Translations under genes and position numbers: made by a program
Source: Castellaniella hirudinis_A
GTDB taxonomy: Bacteria > Pseudomonadota > Gammaproteobacteria > Burkholderiales > Burkholderiaceae_B
Length of the DNA stretch: 64,000 nt
Assembly: GCF_047468865.1 (NCBI RefSeq)
Contig: NZ_JBLGTV010000001.1
Coordinates: 186,001-250,000 of the forward strand
Direction: 5' to 3'
Notes under the pieces: generated by a model
The model's database searches: none
Seen by the model: only the letters and a program-made list of their open reading frames with translations
What the model was told of the DNA's origin: nothing
Shown here: positions 1 through 7,491 of the stretch, one piece after another
Position numbering within the stretch: position 1 is the first letter of the stretch
Layout: each line of letters opens with the position of its first letter

Positions 1-1
1 C

Positions 2-277
2 AACTTCTGGGTCATTCCCAAGGGGGCGAAAAATCAGGCGGGCGCGCTGCGCTTCATCCAGTACGCGATCGAGCCCCAGAACCTGGCCCGGGTGACCGAA
101 TACATTCCCTACGGCCCGGTGCGCAAATCGGCCGCCCGGTTCGTGCAGCGGGATGTGGCGCCGCGCCTGCCGACGAACCCGCGCAACATGACCGGCGCCC
201 TGACGCTGGACAATGGCTTCTGGGCCGATCACGGGGATGAAATCCGCCGCCGTTTCACGACGTGGATTGCCCAATAA
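2..277 (+). CDS. ABC transporter substrate-binding protein, PotD type (C-terminal end only)
   Basis: The frame is open from base 2 to the stop at 275-277, so only the last 91 residues are visible; the start lies outside the window. The fragment (NFWVIPKGAKN near its start, then NLARVTEYIPYGPV) resembles the C-terminal lobe of periplasmic polyamine-type binding proteins. The next genes encode the ATPase and two permeases of the same kind of importer, which supports the call. The ligand cannot be read from this piece. Given the sarcosine oxidase genes downstream it may be a methylated amine rather than a polyamine (inference). Confidence 0.75.
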   Translation, partial: NFWVIPKGAKNQAGALRFIQYAIEPQNLARVTEYIPYGPVRKSAARFVQRDVAPRLPTNPRNMTGALTLDNGFWADHGDEIRRRFTTWIAQ

Positions 278-305
278 CACGGTGGCCGCAGGGAGGCTGT
301 TCAAC

Positions 306-1433
306 ATGGATTCCATCGCAAAAACCCCGTCCGCCGGATCGCCCGGCGCCCCGGACGATTTCCTGGTGCAGTTCCAGGACGTGAAGAAATCGTATGATGG
401 CGCGAGCTTTGTGGTCTCCGGGCTGAACCTGGCGGTGCGCCGGGGCGAGTTCCTGACCATGCTGGGGCCTTCGGGCTCGGGCAAGACGACGACGCTGATG
501 ATGCTGGGCGGCTTCGAGCGCCCGACGCTCGGGCGCATCCTGCTGGATGGAAAACCTGTCGAACGGCTGCCCCCGGAGAAACGCAATATCGGCTTTGTCT
601 TTCAGAATTACGCCTTGTTCCCGCACATGACGGTGGCGGAAAACGTCGCGTTTCCGCTGCGTTATCGGGGGATCAAGGGGGCCGATGCCGCCGCCAGGGT
701 GCGCCGGGCGCTTGAGCGCGTCAACCTGGGCGCCTTCGGCGACCGGCGTCCCGTCCAGTTGTCCGGCGGCCAGCAGCAGCGCGTCGCCCTGGCGCGCGCT
801 CTGGTGTTCGAGCCGTCCCTGGTGCTGATGGACGAACCCCTGGGGGCGTTGGACAAGCAGTTGCGCGAACACATGCAGATCGAAATCAAGCACCTTCAGG
901 TCTCGTTGGGCATCACCATGGTGTATGTGACCCACGACCAGTCCGAGGCCCTGACGATGTCGGATCGTATCGCGGTGTTCCATGACGGGCGCATCCAGCA
1001 GTTGGCCGACCCGGAGACCCTGTATACGCGGCCGTCGAACCGTTTCGTCGCCTCGTTCATCGGAGAAAACAACACGCTGCCGTGCACGCTGGTGTCCCAG
1101 GCGGACGGCGAAACGGCTGTGCGCATGCCCGACGGGTCGGTGCTGAAAGGCATGCGGGAAGGCACCAACCGCCTGGCCGGAGATTTGACGCTGTCCATCC
1201 GGCCCGAAAGCCTGGTGCTCGCCGGCGACCGGCCCATGCGCCATGCCAATCATTTCACCGGCACGGCGCGAGATGCTTTTTTCCTGGGCGACCACCTGCG
1301 TTTGTCTGTCGAGGCCTTTGGCGGGCAGTTGCTGACGGCCCGGATTCCGGTGCGCGAGGCGCGCCGCTTCGCGCCGGGAGACACCGTGGCCCTGGCATGC
1401 CATGCGGCGGATTGCCGTTTACTGGAGGCCTGA
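306..1433 (+). CDS. ABC transporter ATP-binding protein, PotA/PotG type
   Basis: This 375-residue cytoplasmic ATPase would power the importer encoded by its neighbours. Walker A is GPSGSGKTT at about residues 54-62, followed by a Q-loop (FVFQNYALFPH), the signature LSGGQQQRVALARAL, Walker B LVLMDEPLGALD and the switch histidine in YVTHDQ. A C-terminal region of about 120 residues fits the TOBE domain of the polyamine/iron subfamily. ATG 306 was chosen because GGGAGG lies at 291-296 and because an upstream in-frame start would overlap the binding-protein gene. The downstream permease begins 4 bases after the stop, so the genes are one operon. Confidence 0.9.
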   Translation: MDSIAKTPSAGSPGAPDDFLVQFQDVKKSYDGASFVVSGLNLAVRRGEFLTMLGPSGSGKTTTLMMLGGFERPTLGRILLDGKPVERLPPEKRNIGFVFQNYALFPHMTVAENVAFPLRYRGIKGADAAARVRRALERVNLGAFGDRRPVQLSGGQQQRVALARALVFEPSLVLMDEPLGALDKQLREHMQIEIKHLQVSLGITMVYVTHDQSEALTMSDRIAVFHDGRIQQLADPETLYTRPSNRFVASFIGENNTLPCTLVSQADGETAVRMPDGSVLKGMREGTNRLAGDLTLSIRPESLVLAGDRPMRHANHFTGTARDAFFLGDHLRLSVEAFGGQLLTARIPVREARRFAPGDTVALACHAADCRLLEA

Positions 1434-1437
1434 CATC

Positions 1438-2673
1438 ATGACGACTACCGCGACTGCGCCCGGCGAGGTTCTGAAGGCGGTTCGGGCGGCCGAAAGGCCG
1501 GTGCGCCGCGCCGCCTTTTCGTTGGCCTTGCCGCTTGTGGCGTTTCTGGCCGTGGCGTTCATTGCGCCCATCTTCTATCTCTTGGCGACGTCGGTCGACA
1601 ACCCGGAGGTGAGCCGGGTGTTGCCGCGCACGCTGGTCGCGCTGCAGGACTGGGACGGTGTGCCCACCCCGGACGAACCGGTCTACGCGGCGCTGGCGGC
1701 GGATCTCAAGGTGGCCCAGGAAAACAGCACGGCGGCCTTGCTGGGCAAGCGGCTGAATTATGAAATCCCCGGTATGCGTAGCCGCGTCCTGGCGGCGGCC
1801 CGTGTCGTCGAAAAGAAAACGGCCGGCCCGTACAAGGAGATTTTCCTGGGACTCAGCACCGATTGGGGGTTGCGGGATGTGTGGGCTGTCATCCAGCGCG
1901 ACGGCTCGGCCTATACCCCGTATTACCTGCTGCGCGCGCTGGACTTGCAGCAAAACCCCGATGCTTCGGTCGGACGGGTGGCCGACGACCAGGCCGTCTT
2001 CGTTGATATTCTCGCCCGAACCTTCTACATCGCGGCCCTGGTGACGCTATTCACGCTGGTCCTGGGCTATCCCGTGGCCTATGTGCTGACCATCGCGCCC
2101 AAGACGATTGCCGCCATCATGATGCTGATGGTGCTGCTGCCCCTGTGGACGTCCCTGTTGGTGCGCACCACGGCCTGGGTGGTTTTGCTGCAGTCCAACG
2201 GCGTCATCAACGACTTGCTGCTGTCTCTGCATCTGGTTGCGGAACGCGTCCAGTTGATTTTCACCCGCGTGGGCACCGTGGCCGCCATGACGCATATCCA
2301 GCTGCCCTTTACCATTTTGCCTATTTATAGCGTGATGCGCTCGATTTCCCTGACCCAGCTGCGGGCGGCGCGTTCCTTGGGGGCGCCGCCCCTGTCGGCC
2401 TTCTGGCGTGTCTATGCCCCGCAGACCTTGCCCGGCGTAGTCGCCGGCTGCCTGATGACCTTTATCCTGTCCCTGGGCTACTACATTACGCCCGCGCTGG
2501 TGGGCGGGGCCCGCGACCAGATGGTGTCCAATTTCATTGCCGACTTCATCAACCGCGATCTCAACTGGGGTCTGGCATCCGGCTTGGGCGTGGTGCTGCT
2601 GGTGGTGACGCTGGCGATCTACCTGCTGTTTCTTCGTTTGGTCGGCGGTGCCGACAAGATCAAATTGGGGTAA
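1438..2673 (+). CDS. ABC transporter permease, PotB type, with long N-terminal insertion
   Basis: This inner-membrane permease has 411 residues, against about 275-320 for PotB relatives. A first membrane segment at about residues 27-48 is followed by a hydrophilic stretch of roughly 130 residues (about 50-185). After that comes a normal binding-protein-dependent transport domain with about five further membrane segments and the EAA-like ATPase contact region (about 300-330, RAARSLGAPPLSAF). The start ATG 1438 has GGAGG about 10 bases upstream. The insertion is in frame and not repetitive, so it looks like part of the protein and is probably periplasmic (inference). Confidence 0.88.
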   Translation: MTTTATAPGEVLKAVRAAERPVRRAAFSLALPLVAFLAVAFIAPIFYLLATSVDNPEVSRVLPRTLVALQDWDGVPTPDEPVYAALAADLKVAQENSTAALLGKRLNYEIPGMRSRVLAAARVVEKKTAGPYKEIFLGLSTDWGLRDVWAVIQRDGSAYTPYYLLRALDLQQNPDASVGRVADDQAVFVDILARTFYIAALVTLFTLVLGYPVAYVLTIAPKTIAAIMMLMVLLPLWTSLLVRTTAWVVLLQSNGVINDLLLSLHLVAERVQLIFTRVGTVAAMTHIQLPFTILPIYSVMRSISLTQLRAARSLGAPPLSAFWRVYAPQTLPGVVAGCLMTFILSLGYYITPALVGGARDQMVSNFIADFINRDLNWGLASGLGVVLLVVTLAIYLLFLRLVGGADKIKLG

Positions 2674-2678
2674 GGCTT

Positions 2679-3497
2679 ATGTGGCTGCCGTCTTATGCAA
2701 CACCGCTAGAGCGCCTGCAGCGCACCGTGGTGGTGATTTTCGCCGTCGTGGTGCTGCTTTTTCTGATTGCGCCTATTTTCATCATCGTGCCGCTGTCGTT
2801 CTCGAAAGATCCTTTCTTCACCTTGCCGGTGCAGGAATATTCATTGCGCTGGTATGCGGATTTTTTCAGCAGCGCGCGCTGGATCACCGCCATCGTCAAC
2901 AGCGCGATCACCGCCGTGCTGACGACTCTGTTGGCGACCACCCTGGGCACCCTGGCGGCGCTGGGTATTTCGCGCCCGGAATTTCCCGCGCGACGCCTGG
3001 TCATGGCCTTGCTGATTTCGCCCATGATCGTCCCGGTCGTCATCGTCGCCGTCGGCAGCTATCTGTTTTTCGGCCAGTTCGGGCTGACGAACACGCGCAC
3101 CGGCCTGGTGCTGGCGCATACGGCCTTGGCGACGCCTTTTGTGGTGATTACCGTGACGGCCACGCTGTCCACCTACGATACCAATCTGACCCGGGCGGCG
3201 CTCAGTCTGGGGGCGCCGCCGCTGGCGACATTCTTTCGCGTGACCCTCCCCAGTATTTTCCCCGGCATGCTGTCGGGGGCCATTTTCGCCTTCGCAATTT
3301 CCTTCGACGAAGTCGTCGTGGCCTTGTTCATGACGGCCGCCGAGCAGCGAACCCTGCCGGTGCAGATGTTTTCCGGCATCCGGGATCAGATCAACCCGAC
3401 GATCATGGCGGCCGCCACCCTGTTGCTGGGGTTGTCCATCCTGCTGTTCACCATTCTGACCCTGCTGGCGCGTCGGGCGGAAAAGGCGTCGGCTTAA
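2679..3497 (+). CDS. ABC transporter permease, PotC type
   Basis: This 272-residue inner-membrane permease is the partner of the preceding gene, starting five bases after its stop. It shows six hydrophobic segments and the ATPase-coupling loop (about residues 170-190, RAALSLGAPPLATFFRVTLP), typical of the second permease of polyamine-type importers. The length is normal for PotC relatives. With the upstream binding protein, ATPase and large permease it completes the transporter. Transcription converges with purU about 150 bases downstream. Confidence 0.88.
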   Translation: MWLPSYATPLERLQRTVVVIFAVVVLLFLIAPIFIIVPLSFSKDPFFTLPVQEYSLRWYADFFSSARWITAIVNSAITAVLTTLLATTLGTLAALGISRPEFPARRLVMALLISPMIVPVVIVAVGSYLFFGQFGLTNTRTGLVLAHTALATPFVVITVTATLSTYDTNLTRAALSLGAPPLATFFRVTLPSIFPGMLSGAIFAFAISFDEVVVALFMTAAEQRTLPVQMFSGIRDQINPTIMAAATLLLGLSILLFTILTLLARRAEKASA

Positions 3498-3601
3498 AAA
3501 AACAGCTTCAGATTGATTCGTTCCGTTTGCAAGCGCCTTTTGTTGCGGCGGATTTGGCGGTTGCCTGCCCGAGCGGCGCGGCGGTGTTTGAAGACTGTCA
3601 C

Positions 3602-3632
3602 GGGGGCCGCCCTGTCGGACGGGGCGGCCTCC
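3602..3632. terminator. GC-rich hairpin between convergent genes
   Basis: GGCCGCCC and GGGCGGCC form a stem around a short loop between the importer operon (+) and purU (-). There is no clear T-tract on either strand, so this may be a weak or factor-assisted terminator. It is the only structured element seen in the 152-base gap. Confidence 0.35.
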
Positions 3633-3649
3633 GTGGCCGGCGCGGGACG

Positions 3650-4528
3650 CTACAGCACCACAGTGCGGTTGCCGTTGATGAATATCCGCCGTTCCAGGTA
3701 ATGGCGCACGGCCCGCGCCAGGGCGCGGCATTCCAGGTTGCGGCCGGTGGCCAGTAGCTGGTCGGGGTTCTGGGTGTGATCCACGGCTTCCACGACCTGG
3801 TCGATGATGGGGCCTTCATCCAGGTCGTCGGTCACGAAGTGGGCGGTGGCCCCGATGACCTTCACCCCGCGTTCGTAGGCTTGGTGATAGGGCTTGGCCC
3901 CTTTGAATCCGGGCAGGAAAGAATGGTGGATATTGATGGCCCGGCCCGCCAGGGCCTTGCTGGTTTCGGGGCGCAGAATCTGCATGTAGCGGGCCAGAAT
4001 CACGAGTTCCGTGCCGGTGGCGGCGGCCAGATCCAGAATGGCGGCTTCTTGTGCGGCGCGGTTTTCGTTGCTTACCGGCAGGTGGTGGAAGGGGATGCCG
4101 GCATTGTCGGCATGGCCGCGCAGGGAGGCATGGTTCGAGGCGATGGCGGTGACGTCCATGTTCAATTCGCCCATGCGGGTGCGAAACAGCAGATCCGCCA
4201 GACAGTGCTCCAGTTTGGACACCAGGATCAGCACTTTCGGGCGCTGTGTCAGGTCGTGAATCGCCCAGCGCATCGAGAACCGCCGCGCCAGCGCGGCAAA
4301 GTCGCGGTCGAGCGTGGCGCGGTCCAGCGCCTGCGGGCCTTCGGTGTGGAACACGCAGCGCACGAAGAATTGCTGGGTATTTTTTTCATCGAAGACGGTG
4401 AATTCGTCGATATAACCCTGGCGTTGATCCAGAAACGACACGATGGCGGCCACCTGACCGGCCTGGCTGGGGCAGGACACCGTCAGGCAAAAGGCCGTGG
4501 CGGTGCCGGGGGAGGGAAGATTTTGCAT
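3650..4528 (-). CDS. purU: formyltetrahydrofolate deformylase
   Basis: This cytoplasmic enzyme hydrolyses 10-formyl-tetrahydrofolate to formate and tetrahydrofolate. The 292 residues comprise an N-terminal ACT-like domain (about 12-90) and a formyltransferase-fold domain (about 95-290). The catalytic trio of the family is visible as Asn199 and His201 in INIHHSFLPG and Asp237 in DEGPII. The length is standard. GGAGA lies just before ATG 4528. PurU genes often accompany sarcosine oxidase, because sarcosine demethylation loads tetrahydrofolate with one-carbon units; this one is divergent from the GbdR-like regulator and close to soxBDAG. Confidence 0.95.
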   Translation of the reverse strand: MQNLPSPGTATAFCLTVSCPSQAGQVAAIVSFLDQRQGYIDEFTVFDEKNTQQFFVRCVFHTEGPQALDRATLDRDFAALARRFSMRWAIHDLTQRPKVLILVSKLEHCLADLLFRTRMGELNMDVTAIASNHASLRGHADNAGIPFHHLPVSNENRAAQEAAILDLAAATGTELVILARYMQILRPETSKALAGRAINIHHSFLPGFKGAKPYHQAYERGVKVIGATAHFVTDDLDEGPIIDQVVEAVDHTQNPDQLLATGRNLECRALARAVRHYLERRIFINGNRTVVL

Positions 4529-4668
4529 GGGGTCTCCGATTTTGTGCGGGCTCGTCGCGTTGCCGCAACGGGAAGAAATGTGTCCGTACTACACCACCGG
4601 TTTGGCCAACTGGCTAGAATGAAACCGTCATGCCATTGGAATCGAATCACACGCAAGGAACGCAAGCA

Positions 4669-5721
4669 ATGACCAGCAAACCCGTGCGCTTTGGCTTTAT
4701 CTTGCTGCCAAGCTTTACCCTGACCGCTTTTTCAGGCATGTTGGACGTCCTGCGCCTGGCCAGCGACGAAGGCGACCACAGCCGTCCCATGCGTTGCGCC
4801 TGGCAGGTCATCGACGAAACCCTGGCTCCGGTGCGTTCCAGCAGCGGCATCCAGGTCGTGCCGTCCGAGACCTTGGGCGATCCGGCCCGCTTCGATTATG
4901 TGGTGGTGGTGGGCGGCCTGCTGAAACGGCCCCCGGTCAACGCCCAGGTGCTGGATTTCATCCGCGAGGCGGCGGACAAGAACGTGCATTTGGTGGGCTT
5001 GTGCACGGGGGTCTTTACCCTGATGCTGGCCGGAGTGCTTGAACAACACCGGATTTGTATCAGTTGGTTCCACTACTGGGATTTTCTCGAACGCTTTCCC
5101 GGCGTCGATCCGGCCCAGGTGGTGGCCGACCGGCTGTATGTGTTCGACCGGCGGCGCATTACCTGCTCCGGGGGGCGGGCGTCGATCGACGTGGCGGCGG
5201 AAATCCTGCGGCGGCACATCGACCAGTCCATCGTGCAGAAGGCGCTGCGCATTTTGCAGGTGGACAATGCCGGCCGGGCCAGCGCCGCCCAGCCCCTGCC
5301 GCCGGGGGTGCAGCCCACCACCCACCCCGTGGTGCGCCGCGCCGTCCTGCTGATGGAACAGCACGTCGGGCATGCCTTGACGCTGGATGAACTGGCCGGC
5401 CGGCTGGGGGTGTCCGTGCGCCACCTGGAACGCCTGTTCAAGCAGGCCACCGGCCAAAGCCCGCAGGCCTATGCCCGGGGCATGCGCCTGCGCCTGGCGG
5501 CCTGGATGTTGACGCACACCAAAAAGACGATTGCCGCCATTGCGTCGGACTGCGGGTTTTCCGACGCGTCCCATCTGGGGCGCGAATTCCGCGCGTCTTT
5601 TCACCTGCCGCCCAGCGTCTGGCGCGACCGGGCCCAACTGCCCGACGCGCTGCTGGCCGCGCCCGACCCGATGGCGGATTATGTCAGCGAGGTCTTTCCG
5701 GGCCGCCGCGATTTTTTCTGA
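4669..5721 (+). CDS. GlxA/GbdR-family transcriptional regulator (DJ-1/PfpI domain plus AraC HTH)
   Basis: This 350-residue regulator has an N-terminal DJ-1/PfpI-like domain (about 5-180, with a Cys in the elbow HLVGLCTGVF) and a C-terminal AraC-type helix-turn-helix pair (about 225-330, LDELAGRLGVSVRHLERLF and AIASDCGFSDASHLGREF). Regulators of this architecture include GbdR and CdhR, which respond to betaine/dimethylglycine or carnitine (family knowledge). ATG 4669 is preferred over the in-frame ATG 4630 because AAGGAA sits at 4655-4660. Its position between purU and soxB makes it the likely activator of this locus (inference). Confidence 0.88.
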   Translation: MTSKPVRFGFILLPSFTLTAFSGMLDVLRLASDEGDHSRPMRCAWQVIDETLAPVRSSSGIQVVPSETLGDPARFDYVVVVGGLLKRPPVNAQVLDFIREAADKNVHLVGLCTGVFTLMLAGVLEQHRICISWFHYWDFLERFPGVDPAQVVADRLYVFDRRRITCSGGRASIDVAAEILRRHIDQSIVQKALRILQVDNAGRASAAQPLPPGVQPTTHPVVRRAVLLMEQHVGHALTLDELAGRLGVSVRHLERLFKQATGQSPQAYARGMRLRLAAWMLTHTKKTIAAIASDCGFSDASHLGREFRASFHLPPSVWRDRAQLPDALLAAPDPMADYVSEVFPGRRDFF

Positions 5722-5956
5722 ATTTTCCAAGCGCGGATCGCCGCCGCGCCACCGCCGGGCGGTTCAAGCGGAGGTGCTGGGTGTTTTTTACACGCGTCTT
5801 GCAACGCCGATTGCGGGCACGGCCGACGGGGTCGGGCGGGGCGGTGCCAGATTCTTCCATTGCTAAGGCGGAATTGTTCTAGCGGTCAGTCCCCGGATTT
5901 GATGTACTGGCACCATGTCGCCCAAACGGGCGCGCCATTAGACCAGTGGGGAGACC

Positions 5957-7204
5957 ATGAGCAATCGCTACTCGATCTTCAGCCTGATCCGCAACGGGCT
6001 GAGTCATAACGAACATTGGGGGCGGGCCTGGCACAGCCCGGAACCCAAGCGGGAATACGATGTCGTCATCGTGGGGGCCGGCGGCCACGGCCTGGCCACT
6101 GCGTACTACCTGGCCAAGGTTCACGGGGTGCGCAATGTGGCCGTGCTGGAAAAAGGCTGGCTGGGGGGCGGCAACACCGCCCGCAACACCACCATCGTGC
6201 GCTCCAACTACCTGTGGGACGAATCCGCCCAGCTGTATGAAAAAGCCATGCAGCTGTGGGAAGGCCTGTCGCAGGATCTGAACTACAACGTCATGTTCAG
6301 CCAGCGCGGCGTGATGAATCTGGCCCACAACCTGCAGGAAGTCCGCGACACCCAGCGGCGCATCAACGCCAACCGCTACAACGGGGTGGACGGCGAATGG
6401 ATCACGCCGGCGCAGGTCAAGGAAATCGTGCCCAACATCAATCTGAACAGCCGCTACCCCGTGCTGGGGGGCTCGTTCCAGCGGCGCGGCGGGGTGGCGC
6501 GCCACGACGCCGTGGCCTGGGGCTTTGCGCGCGCCGCCGACCGCCTGGGGGTGCACATCATCCAGAACTGCCCGGTCACCAATATCCGCAAAAAGGATGG
6601 AGTCATCGAAGGCGTGGACACTGGCAAGGGCTTCATCAAGGCCAAGAAGGTCGCGGTGGTGGTGGCGGGGCATTCCAGCGTGCTGGCCGATATGGCGGGC
6701 ATCCGTTTGCCCATCGAGAGCCATCCTTTGCAAGCCCTGGTCTCCGAGCCGGTCAAGCCCTGCATCCACACCGTCATCATGTCCAATGCCGTGCACGCCT
6801 ATATCAGCCAGTCGGACAAGGGCGATCTGGTGATCGGCGCCGGGATCGACCAGTACCTGGGCTATGGCCAGCGGGGCAGCTTCCACAGTATTGAGCACAC
6901 GCTGCAGGCCATCGTCGAGATGTTCCCGTCACTCAGCCGGGTGCGCATGAACCGCCAGTGGGGGGGGATCGTGGATGTCTCGCCGGATGCCTGCCCCATC
7001 ATCAGCAAGACCGACATCAAGGGGCTGTACTTCAACTGCGGCTGGGGCACGGGGGGCTTCAAGGCCACGCCGGGCTCGGGCTGGGTCTTCGCCCATACCG
7101 TGGCCAACGACGAACCGCATCCTTTGAACAAGGCGTTTTCCATCGACCGCTTCTACAGCGGCCACCTGATCGACGAGCACGGCGCGGCTGCCGTCGCCCA
7201 CTGA
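5957..7204 (+). CDS. soxB: sarcosine oxidase subunit beta
   Basis: This 415-residue flavoprotein is the catalytic subunit of heterotetrameric sarcosine oxidase, which demethylates sarcosine to glycine. It has the Rossmann dinucleotide motif VGAGGHG at about residues 39-45. The histidine of ARHDAV at about 183 matches the residue that carries the covalent FMN in characterised beta subunits. The length is typical. The ribosome-binding site GGGGAGA at 5948-5954 fixes ATG 5957. It begins the operon soxBDAG, which runs with very short gaps or overlaps. The 235-base gap upstream presumably holds the promoter; I could not identify an operator in it. Confidence 0.95.
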   Translation: MSNRYSIFSLIRNGLSHNEHWGRAWHSPEPKREYDVVIVGAGGHGLATAYYLAKVHGVRNVAVLEKGWLGGGNTARNTTIVRSNYLWDESAQLYEKAMQLWEGLSQDLNYNVMFSQRGVMNLAHNLQEVRDTQRRINANRYNGVDGEWITPAQVKEIVPNINLNSRYPVLGGSFQRRGGVARHDAVAWGFARAADRLGVHIIQNCPVTNIRKKDGVIEGVDTGKGFIKAKKVAVVVAGHSSVLADMAGIRLPIESHPLQALVSEPVKPCIHTVIMSNAVHAYISQSDKGDLVIGAGIDQYLGYGQRGSFHSIEHTLQAIVEMFPSLSRVRMNRQWGGIVDVSPDACPIISKTDIKGLYFNCGWGTGGFKATPGSGWVFAHTVANDEPHPLNKAFSIDRFYSGHLIDEHGAAAVAH

Positions 7205-7215
7205 GGAGCCCCATC

Positions 7216-7491
7216 ATGTTGCAGATCAAATGTCCCTGGTGCGGGAACCGGGCCGAGTCGGAATTCAGCTACGGCGGCGAAGCCGGCATTGTCCGGCCCC
7301 TGGACAGCACCGACCTGGACGACCGCCAGTGGGGCGACTATGTCTTCATGCGCCGCAATACGTGCGGGCCGTTCCGCGAGCAATGGGTGCATGCCCACGG
7401 CTGCCGCCGCTGGTTTATTGCGACGCGCGATACGCGCACCTACGACATCCAGGATTACGAAACCTTCGACCAGAACCAGGAGGCATCATGA
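7216..7491 (+). CDS. soxD: sarcosine oxidase subunit delta
   Basis: This 91-residue zinc-binding subunit has CPWCG at residues 6-10 and HAHGC at about 60-64, which together supply the Cys/Cys/His/Cys ligands expected in SoxD. GAGGAGCC lies before ATG 7216. The stop overlaps the soxA start in ATGA (7488-7491), which suggests translational coupling. Delta subunits are found only in the four-subunit sarcosine oxidases, so this gene separates the cluster from monomeric forms. Confidence 0.95.
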   Translation: MLQIKCPWCGNRAESEFSYGGEAGIVRPLDSTDLDDRQWGDYVFMRRNTCGPFREQWVHAHGCRRWFIATRDTRTYDIQDYETFDQNQEAS

